From NCBI GenBank assembly GCA_000246735.1, contig CM001443.1:1537880-1579954 (forward strand): DNA of 42,075 nucleotides. Direction: 5' to 3'. A model generated the notes under the pieces. It worked only from the letters and a program-made list of their open reading frames with translations. It searched no databases and was not told the DNA's origin. Each line of letters opens with the position of its first letter. Within the stretch, counting starts at the first letter, position 1. Source of the DNA: an uncultured Candidatus Poseidoniales archaeon (GTDB lineage Archaea; Thermoplasmatota; Poseidoniia; Poseidoniales; Poseidoniaceae). Below, in pieces: positions 32,874 through 39,219 of this stretch. The position numbers and the translations under genes were made by a program.

Positions 32874-33517
32874 GCCACAACTGGAAGATCCAGCATCAAT
32901 GGTTGAGGAGCGTCACCGCTTCGTTGTTGAGATTCTAGGATTTTCGCACGCCGATTCGCCCGTTGTTGGGCTTTGTGAGTGAATGGTTGTGTTCCATCGA
33001 TGTTCATCGTTTGTGAACCGTCCATTGAGTATGTCGCTCTGTGCCAGCCACTCTGAATGTGGATGATGCTGTTGTGCAGTCGAAGGCTCGAAACCGGTCC
33101 GTCGTAGGTGAACAGCTTCACCCCTCGGCCTGGAACGTTTGGCCCAACCATCCACACTTGACCTGCTTGGGTTGCGACAAGAAAGGAAGTCTCACTTGGC
33201 GCGGCACTGCACATCGATCGAACAACGCCCCCTTCGACTGTGAATTTGTCAACCAAATCCAAAAGCGGTAATGTGAGGAATGTTACGCCACCTTGGGCAT
33301 CACCAATGATGGCGGTTTCGATTCGATTTGTGGGCCCTTTCACAACTAACATCACTGTGGCAATGGCGTCTAGTTTTATTCTTCGATTTGTCCCATTGTG
33401 GGGCCGCCATTGCACGAGACCATCATCCATGGCAACAAGGCATCCATCTGGGGTCACGAGGCTTCGGACAACGACTCGGTTGTTCATACAACGGAAAGCA
33501 GAGCCGGAGGTACACAT
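32870..33517 (-). CDS. beta-propeller-like protein, function unknown
   Basis: 215 aa from the ATG at 33517, with GAGGGG about 11 nt upstream. The frame opens to 33790, but that part overlaps the zinc-ribbon gene in another frame. The protein consists of repeated short strands (VVVRSLVTPDGCLVAMDDGL; TAIIGDAQGGVTFLTLPLLD; FLVATQAGQVWMVGPNVPG) with the spacing of WD40/PQQ-type blades, perhaps four. A basic tail (HKAQQRANRRAKILESQQ) follows. There is no signal peptide, so it is probably cytoplasmic. It follows the zinc-ribbon gene on the same strand, downstream of tfb, so a nucleic-acid or transcription role is possible but not shown. Confidence 0.55.
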   Translation of the reverse strand: MCTSGSAFRCMNNRVVVRSLVTPDGCLVAMDDGLVQWRPHNGTNRRIKLDAIATVMLVVKGPTNRIETAIIGDAQGGVTFLTLPLLDLVDKFTVEGGVVRSMCSAAPSETSFLVATQAGQVWMVGPNVPGRGVKLFTYDGPVSSLRLHNSIIHIQSGWHRATYSMDGSQTMNIDGTQPFTHKAQQRANRRAKILESQQRSGDAPQPLMLDLPVVA

Positions 33518-33554
33518 TCGTTTCCGAGACCCCTCGGATGAAACTGAAAGTGAA

Positions 33555-33833
33555 TCAGTATGAATCCTCAGAACTACTGTCTTTCTTCCATTTTCGGTAG
33601 CATGACTTACAGACACGAACTCGGCCTTTACGTTGGGTGTAGCCGCTCTCGCCCCACACATCAATCGCATTGTCAATCGACAGCGATCGTCCACCGAATG
33701 ATTTGTCGGCGAACTTGTCACAGGTGTTGACGCCACATGGAATCTCGCCTTCTTTCTTCGTTTTCTTGCTGGTCGCGTCGTTGGTTTCACCAGCGTCTGA
33801 CTTGTGCTTGCGTGCCTTTGCCTTGAAGCCCAT
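33555..33833 (-). CDS. small basic zinc-ribbon protein
   Basis: 92 aa from the ATG at 33833; a GTG at 33872 (105 aa) is an alternative. The lysine-rich N-terminus (MGFKAKARKHKSDAGE) is followed by two cysteine pairs, CGVNTCDK (about residues 35-42) and VCKSCYRKWKK (about 74-84). This gives a split zinc-binding domain with a conserved-looking aromatic centre (DVWGESGYTQRKGRVRV). Such proteins usually bind nucleic acid or act as adaptors; I do not recognise the family. The gene lies 51 nt downstream of tfb on the same strand, so it probably shares the tfb transcript. Confidence 0.68.
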   Translation of the reverse strand: MGFKAKARKHKSDAGETNDATSKKTKKEGEIPCGVNTCDKFADKSFGGRSLSIDNAIDVWGESGYTQRKGRVRVCKSCYRKWKKDSSSEDSY

Positions 33834-33884
33834 GAGCCGAAGGACCTGTGCCCGATTCAAGAAGGTTACCACAGAAGTGGTGCT

Positions 33885-34898
33885 TCACTGTTCTGATACG
33901 TACCCGAGTTGGCTGAGCAAACCATCGATGAGACGGAGCAATCCACGGAGCGTCACTTCGGAAACATTGGCGACACCACAGACTTCAGATTGAGTGCGTG
34001 GAGAACCAGATTCCGAGGAGGCCTTGTAGATCAGTGCTGCTGCAACGCCCATCGGTTTCTTTCCTTGCCAAATGTCTTCATGGGGTTGGATTGCATTCCA
34101 CAGGTGACCCACTTGAATGTGGGTATTTGGCGGGAGCTGCAAGTCAGAAATGAACTTGTCAAAGTACTGGTCAGGGGAGGAAATCTTGTGAAGATTGAGT
34201 CTTCGAGAGACTTGGCGAATTAACCGTGACAGTTCCTTTTCGGTCACATCGAACGAACGGGACATGTCTGGAATTTGTCGTGGAAGGTTCTCCTGGCGTG
34301 CGACGAGGTAAGCGCATGCTGCGGTCACACCTGCGATTGAGCGCCCTGTGACGAATCCTTCACCTGACAAGCGTCGGTAGAGACGAGCTGCTTCTTCTTG
34401 CAGAGGCTTTGGCAGCCCTGAGTTGTCCCGGATGAATTGGTTGGCCCGGACGAGGTTGCGCTCACGGCTCTTTCGAGTTTTGGAACGTTCGTCGATCACT
34501 CGACGACGGCGCCATTCACGGCGGGCTTGGGAGGAGATTCCGTGCCGGCCTGCAGACCCAGTGTTGAGGTCCCGGACATCAATGGTGGTGTTGAGGCCCT
34601 TGTCTGCTAGTGTGTAGGTGAGAGGTTGACCGACTCGAGAGCGATCTTGGCTGCGGTCACGGTTCGTCCACTCTGCCCCAGGGTCGATTACATTCTCTTC
34701 GACGACGAGGCCGCAAGAATTGCAAGTGATTTCCCCTCGACTGTCGTCCATTTGCCAATCGACGACGCCGCACTCTTCGCACGGCTTGGTGTGTCCTTCG
34801 AGTGTCCGTCTGATCTGGTGGCTGCTGTCTGCTGCCCCCCGGGAGGTCCGTGAGGTCGTGTTTGTGCTGCCAGTCTGCGCTTGTGTGTTTTGTTTCAT
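33885..34898 (-). CDS. tfb: transcription initiation factor IIB (TFB)
   Basis: 337 aa. The Ser/Thr-rich N-terminus (1-30) is unusual; then the TFB zinc ribbon has Cys40-E-E-Cys43 and Cys59-N-S-Cys62 (CNSCGLVVEENVIDPGAEW). The B-reader/linker DRSQDRSRVGQPLTYTLADK follows. Two cyclin-like repeats follow (about 135-230 and 235-330; e.g. GRSIAGVTAACAYLVARQ and GKKPMGVAAALIYKASSE). TFB bridges TBP-bound promoters to RNA polymerase. A TATA box at 34934-34943 lies upstream with an 8-bp inverted repeat between it and the ATG. The first ATG was taken because GGAG and the TATA spacing agree. Small zinc-ribbon and propeller genes follow. Confidence 0.97.
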   Translation of the reverse strand: MKQNTQAQTGSTNTTSRTSRGAADSSHQIRRTLEGHTKPCEECGVVDWQMDDSRGEITCNSCGLVVEENVIDPGAEWTNRDRSQDRSRVGQPLTYTLADKGLNTTIDVRDLNTGSAGRHGISSQARREWRRRRVIDERSKTRKSRERNLVRANQFIRDNSGLPKPLQEEAARLYRRLSGEGFVTGRSIAGVTAACAYLVARQENLPRQIPDMSRSFDVTEKELSRLIRQVSRRLNLHKISSPDQYFDKFISDLQLPPNTHIQVGHLWNAIQPHEDIWQGKKPMGVAAALIYKASSESGSPRTQSEVCGVANVSEVTLRGLLRLIDGLLSQLGYVSEQ

Positions 34899-34899
34899 C

Positions 34900-34928
34900 T
34901 TCTCAACTCCTTGTTCAGTAGTTGAGAA
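34900..34928 (-). promoter_or_regulatory. inverted repeat in the tfb leader
   Basis: TTCTCAAC (34900-34907) and GTTGAGAA (34921-34928) form a perfect 8-bp inverted repeat with 13 nt between the arms. It spans the expected transcription start and the ribosome-binding GGAG of tfb. It is a candidate operator or RNA hairpin for autoregulation. Confidence 0.5.
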
Positions 34929-34933
34929 CCTTT

Positions 34934-34943
34934 CTATTTAAAA
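34934..34943 (-). promoter_or_regulatory. TATA box of tfb
   Basis: TTTTAAATAG on the minus strand lies 36-45 nt before the tfb ATG. It predicts initiation near 34908-34913 and a short leader of about 10-15 nt. Confidence 0.55.
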
Positions 34944-35040
34944 CCCTGTGTGGCGGTGCATGACAGTGTCTGCATGACGGCTCGTAGGATAGACGGTGTG
35001 TGTTGGGTTCTCGCTTAGTAAGTAGGAATCATGCTCAAGT

Positions 35041-35050
35041 GAATATAAAC
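35041..35050 (+). promoter_or_regulatory. TATA-like element of purA
   Basis: GAATATAAAC lies about 100 nt upstream of the purA ATG. With initiation some 25 nt downstream the leader would be about 70 nt. A clear ribosome-binding site GAGGAG is at 35135-35140. The remaining 34944-35040 shows no gene. Confidence 0.45.
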
Positions 35051-35146
35051 TGTTGTTTGAAAAACCTGAATCCATGGAAACCCTAACCAAAACTCAGGCA
35101 AGAGTTCAAAGACGGTACGCGGTGACATCCAGACGAGGAGAACACA

Positions 35147-36451
35147 ATGCCAGCAACCGTCGTTCTAGGTGCGCAATGGGGAGATGAAGGAAAAGGGAAG
35201 TTGGTTGACCGGATCGCCGAACAGGCGACATGGGTTGCTCGGTTCCAAGGCGGAAACAACGCCGGACACACAGTCGTTCTTGGCGATCAAGTGCTGAAAT
35301 TTCATCTCCTACCATCTGGAATCACTCGTAAAGAGTGCAACCTCATACTCGGCGATGGGATGGTTGTCGACCCTTGGGTCTTAGACCGTGAACTCAATGG
35401 CTGGAAGGACTCAGCAGGCGAGGACCCGCGTGGAGAACGGTTGTTCATCAGTGAGCGAGCCCACATCATTCTGCCTTACCACTGCATTCTTGATGGACAA
35501 GACAAGAAAATTGGCACCACTGGAAGAGGCATCGGGCCGACCTATGCCGACAAAATAAACAGAATCGGATTGCGATTTGGCGATCTTTCTGAAGTCGACG
35601 GTGACAGCGACTGGATGGAAGCAACCACCGCTCGGATGAACGCAAGCCTCGAGGCAGCGGGATGTCAAGACCGAATTGTTCCATCCAAGCTTGCTGAAGA
35701 CATTGCATGGATTCATTCGACCTACGCCAACAGCATTGCCAACACTGGCCTCATGCTCGACAACGCCCTCAAACTTGGTGAACACGTCATTCTTGAAGGA
35801 GCCCAAGGTTGCTTGCTTGATATTGATCAAGGAACCTTCCCCTACGTCACCTCTTCAGTCACCTCACGAGGCAATGCTGGACACGGAGCAGGCATCCACC
35901 CAGGTCACGTGAACGATGTCATCGGGATCACGAAAGCCTACATCACTCGTGTTGGCCACGGAGCAATGCCGACAGAACTCGAAGACGAAGTGGGCAACCA
36001 CCTTGGCACCATCGGCCACGAATTTGGAACAACCACCGGGCGCAAGCGGCGGTGTGGTTGGTTTGATGCAGTGGTCATGCGCCATGCCCACCGTGTCAAC
36101 GGGTTCACCGGCTTGGCATTGACCAAGTTAGATGTGCTTGGCGGTCTTGATGAATTGAAGATTTGTGTTGCCTACGAGCTCGACGGGAAAGAAATTCTCG
36201 AAATGCCGTCCAGCGCCACAGCGCTTGAACGATGCAAGCCGATCTACATTACCATGCCAGGTTTCCCTGGTCACTCCCTGCAAGAATGGCTCGGCATCGC
36301 AAAGAAGGCGAACGATGAGGGTGCAGGCTATTCAACACTCCCAGCAGCAGCCCAATTATACATCAAGAAAATCGAAGCGCTGGTTGGCGTTCCATGCACA
36401 AGCGTGGGCGTTGGACCAGACCGTGACGCAACGATCGACATGGTAAACTGA
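35147..36451 (+). CDS. purA: adenylosuccinate synthetase
   Basis: A 434-aa protein of the usual PurA length. It begins ATVVLGAQWGDEGKGK with the GTP-binding loop (residues 12-18) and the catalytic Asp13. NNAGHTVV carries the catalytic His. GRGIGPTYADK and SRGNAGHGAGIHPG follow, then the IMP/switch region TTGRKRRCGWFDAVVMRHAH and the guanine-binding TKLDVLGGLDELK. It condenses IMP and aspartate with GTP to adenylosuccinate, the first dedicated step to AMP. The start ATG has GAGGAG 6 nt upstream. It is divergent from tfb and followed by tRNA-Ala 64 nt downstream. Confidence 0.97.
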   Translation: MPATVVLGAQWGDEGKGKLVDRIAEQATWVARFQGGNNAGHTVVLGDQVLKFHLLPSGITRKECNLILGDGMVVDPWVLDRELNGWKDSAGEDPRGERLFISERAHIILPYHCILDGQDKKIGTTGRGIGPTYADKINRIGLRFGDLSEVDGDSDWMEATTARMNASLEAAGCQDRIVPSKLAEDIAWIHSTYANSIANTGLMLDNALKLGEHVILEGAQGCLLDIDQGTFPYVTSSVTSRGNAGHGAGIHPGHVNDVIGITKAYITRVGHGAMPTELEDEVGNHLGTIGHEFGTTTGRKRRCGWFDAVVMRHAHRVNGFTGLALTKLDVLGGLDELKICVAYELDGKEILEMPSSATALERCKPIYITMPGFPGHSLQEWLGIAKKANDEGAGYSTLPAAAQLYIKKIEALVGVPCTSVGVGPDRDATIDMVN

Positions 36452-36515
36452 GGATTCATTTCAGTCGATTCAAGGTGAAGACTCAAAAAGGTGAGGCTCA
36501 ACCGTTGGCTTACAG

Positions 36516-36588
36516 GGGCGTTTAGCTCAGTTGGAAGAGTGCTTGGTTTGCAACCAAGATGTCGTGGGTTCAAATCCCACAACGTCCA
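36516..36588 (+). tRNA. tRNA-Ala (UGC anticodon)
   Basis: It folds into a standard cloverleaf. The acceptor stem GGGCGTT/AACGTCC contains the G3:U70 pair that identifies alanine tRNAs. The D-arm is GCTC..GAGT, the anticodon stem CTTGG/CCAAG encloses TTTGCAA (anticodon TGC), and the T-arm GTGGG-TTCAAAT-CCCAC matches consensus. The discriminator base is A at 36588 and CCA is not encoded. No intron is present. Confidence 0.97.
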
Positions 36589-36681
36589 TTTCCCTGCTCA
36601 AAAGGCCCATACCCGTGAGGCATGAACCCACAAGGCTTGCCGGCATCAACACTAAGAGGAGTCGTACAGATTGAACCTTGA

Positions 36682-37134
36682 GGCGATTTAATCACATCAG
36701 AGATTCCGGGAAGAAACTCTCTTAGGGATCGACAGTCGATTCTCGCTCAAGCAACAGCATTGGGTTTGAAACTGAGTGAAGATGGCCAAGATTGGATTCC
36801 AATAGAGACGAATTCAACAAATATTCCGAGAGAGGGTGTTCAAACGTTAAATGTTGAATCTGAGCCTTCGCCCGTACTCCCACTTCTTGGCGGTGCTGCC
36901 GTTGGCATGAACATTGGATTGTCTCTAGTGCTCATGTATCTGCTTGCATCGATTCTAGGACCAATTTTATTAATCTTATTTTTTTCTGGTTGTTCCTTAT
37001 GGCAATCGGCGGGGGTCCAATCGAATCAATGTTATACATATTGGACTGGTTATTCGGCTAGTTATTCAACTGATAAACTGTTCATGGCTCACAACAGGTG
37101 CAACATCCTTCGCAGTGGCGCTCGGTGTGACTGA
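36682..37134 (+). pseudogene. decayed remnant with one hydrophobic stretch, unrecognised
   Basis: A frame is open from 36682 to a TGA at 37132-37134. Its only candidate start is a TTG at 36760. The part up to about 36870 reads like a soluble C-terminal region (RDRQSILAQATALGLKLSED). A hydrophobic segment follows (NIGLSLVLMYLLASILGPIL), and the rest is Cys/Tyr-rich and not protein-like. I take it as a broken exported-protein gene; it could also be chance. The flanks 36589-36681 and 37135-37297 are A+T-rich and hold no gene I can support. Confidence 0.3.
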
Positions 37135-37297
37135 CTGAAGCGGAAGCGACCGTCAAGATTGGTTTGTGGATGGGGTCTGTTGCAACAAAAATGCGTAAAA
37201 GGAGGACTGAGGAGAGATTAGGGATTTGAAAAAGACGCCTCGAACTACCAATCTTATTTTCCGTTTTCCGACATGTAGTGACCTCAGAACATACAAG

Positions 37298-37309
37298 AGA
37301 ATATATTCT
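37298..37309 (+). promoter_or_regulatory. palindromic TATA element of the permease-EF-hand gene
   Basis: AGAATATATTCT is a perfect 12-bp palindrome containing a TATA-like core, 57-68 nt before the ATG at 37366. It could be both promoter and operator. GGGGGA at 37355-37360 is the ribosome-binding site. Confidence 0.45.
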
Positions 37310-37365
37310 AAGTCTGCTTGAGCGAGGATATACGACCCTATGGCGTCGTTATCCGGGGGATTATT

Positions 37366-38997
37366 ATGGTCAAATCCAACATTGAATCTTTGGTCGAAAC
37401 CATCACAGAGGAGGTCAAGTCGAAATTCACGAGAACCATCGGGTTGGTTGGCGTGATCATCATCTCACTCTCAGCAATGCTTCCGGGGATCTTTGTAACC
37501 CCAACTTTTGCCGCAGAAATCATGGGACCTGGAATCTGGCTTGCCTATTTGGTCGCAGCATCAGTGGTGCTTCCTGGCGCTCTATCCAAGTCCGAGTTAT
37601 CTTCTGGCATGCCGTCAAGCGGAGGATCTTATGTGTACTTAGAACGAACCTATGGACCCCTTATCGGAACCATCAGTGGGCTGGGATTGTGGGCCTCGTT
37701 CCTCCTCAAGTCTGCCTTTTCACTCATTGGTTTTTCTGCTTACTTCATCGTGGTCACGACGTACTTCGATATCGAGATGGAATTGAGGACGCTCTCGATG
37801 AGCGCACTGGTTTTGATTGTTGTAGTCAACCTCCTTGGCGTTTCGAAAGTCAAGGCTGTTCAAGCACCGATTGTGTTCATGACCGTAGCCCTTCTGACTC
37901 TGATATGCATTGCTTCTTTCTTCAGTGATGGTTTCGATGCCAGCATCCCCATCGATGGAGCCATGAATGCGAATGGGTGGAAACTTGCGGAGGCAGCAGC
38001 CTTTGTGTTCGTCGCCTACGCTGGCGTTACGAAGGTTGCTGCAATCGGAGGTGAAGTGAAAAACCCAGAGAAAAATTTGCCAGCCGGAATCTTGCTTTCC
38101 TTGCTCATTGCAACGGTGATTTACTCAGCCATTGCCTTTTTGATGATGGCAGCCATCCCAGGTGACCAGTGGTGGATTGGCGGAGATGGCAAGGTTGTAG
38201 AGAACCCAATTTGGGTCTTCGCTGAAACAGTTGCAGGAACGAAGTTTGGCGTCGTAGCCGCCGCACTTTCAGTTCTGACGATGATTTCGATGGCACTTGC
38301 AGGTATTCTCGCTTCCTCGAGATTCCTGTTCGCAATGGCTCGTGACAACCTCCTCCCACAAGCCCTCGAAGAAGTGAATGTCAAATTCGAGACCCCTCAT
38401 TGGCCGATCATCTTAACCGGTGCCGCCATGGCTCTGGCCATATTCTACGTCCCACTCGAGGACGTCGTTAAGCTCGCTTCGGGCTTTAAAATCATGATAT
38501 TCATGATGATCAACTCATGCGTGATCATCCTTCGCCAAACCAGTAAGGAGCATGATTGGAACCCATCCTACACCAGTCCAATGTATCCCTATATCCAGGT
38601 ATGGGGTATCCTAGCTGGCGCAGTTCTCATTGCCTTTATTGGAAACAAGGCGTTTATTGGCGCTGCTGCTGCTGTAGCAGCAGGTGCTGCCACATACTAC
38701 CTCTACGGACGAAAGCACGCAGTCCTGCAAACGACTCCAATTGCATCATTCCGTAAGCAGTTCAAATCGCCTTCATCTACCGAGCATCAACGCCGAGTAA
38801 CTGCGTTCCATGCTGCAGACATGGGAGGCAAGAACCATCTGACAATTCGAGAATTCCAAAGTGCACTACAAGCGCTTGGATTCAATTACTCTTCTGATGA
38901 ATCACGCGTGATCTTCCATTCCGCTGATGCAGATGGAAATGGCGTGATTGACATCGATGAATTCTTCGATTCCGTTGAAATCACGAGTGACGAATAA
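37366..38997 (+). CDS. amino acid permease (APC superfamily) fused to C-terminal EF-hand pair
   Basis: 543 aa from the ATG at 37366, with GGGGGA just upstream; the frame extends to a TTG/GTG-region start at 37318 without a ribosome site. Residues 30-440 form about 12 helices of an APC amino-acid transporter: GLVGVIIISLSAMLPGIFV, SSGMPSSGGSYVYLERTYGP and FVFVAYAGVTKVAAIGGEVK (TM6-7 with ExxNPxKN-like PEKNLP). After a short linker comes an EF-hand pair. The first is degenerate (loop Asp485, DMGGKNHLTIRE); the second is canonical (521-532, DADGNGVIDIDE). The second loop should bind Ca2+ in the cytoplasm, so uptake may be calcium-gated. I know of no described archaeal APC-EF-hand protein. The gene starts after the decayed region near tRNA-Ala. 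Confidence 0.9.
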   Translation: MVKSNIESLVETITEEVKSKFTRTIGLVGVIIISLSAMLPGIFVTPTFAAEIMGPGIWLAYLVAASVVLPGALSKSELSSGMPSSGGSYVYLERTYGPLIGTISGLGLWASFLLKSAFSLIGFSAYFIVVTTYFDIEMELRTLSMSALVLIVVVNLLGVSKVKAVQAPIVFMTVALLTLICIASFFSDGFDASIPIDGAMNANGWKLAEAAAFVFVAYAGVTKVAAIGGEVKNPEKNLPAGILLSLLIATVIYSAIAFLMMAAIPGDQWWIGGDGKVVENPIWVFAETVAGTKFGVVAAALSVLTMISMALAGILASSRFLFAMARDNLLPQALEEVNVKFETPHWPIILTGAAMALAIFYVPLEDVVKLASGFKIMIFMMINSCVIILRQTSKEHDWNPSYTSPMYPYIQVWGILAGAVLIAFIGNKAFIGAAAAVAAGAATYYLYGRKHAVLQTTPIASFRKQFKSPSSTEHQRRVTAFHAADMGGKNHLTIREFQSALQALGFNYSSDESRVIFHSADADGNGVIDIDEFFDSVEITSDE

Positions 38998-39016
38998 GGC
39001 CACCACATACCACCTG

Positions 39017-39034
39017 AATGCATCAGTGCATTCT
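39017..39034 (+). terminator. hairpin after the permease gene
   Basis: GAATGCA-TCAG-TGCATTC is a perfect 7-bp stem with a 4-nt loop, 20 nt after the stop. No T-tract follows. The remaining 38998-39219 contains nothing else I can support as a gene. Confidence 0.4.
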
Positions 39035-39219
39035 CGTACTTGGCGTAATCAAGGTACGGCGAAGTCAAAAAACGAAGAAGCCAAGTTCAATCCACTTCAT
39101 GAGGGGATTAACAATTTCAGAGCGGAAGGAATCAAACCACAATGGACTGGTCCAACAGACCAAAGCTGCCAGAAGATACTCAATACCAATTGATTCCTCA
39201 TGAGGGTAGAGGGTGGCCA

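Noticed and set aside
33518-33790. Upstream extension of the propeller-like gene
   Set aside because: It overlaps the zinc-ribbon gene in another frame; the cysteine pairs of the latter mark the real coding frame.
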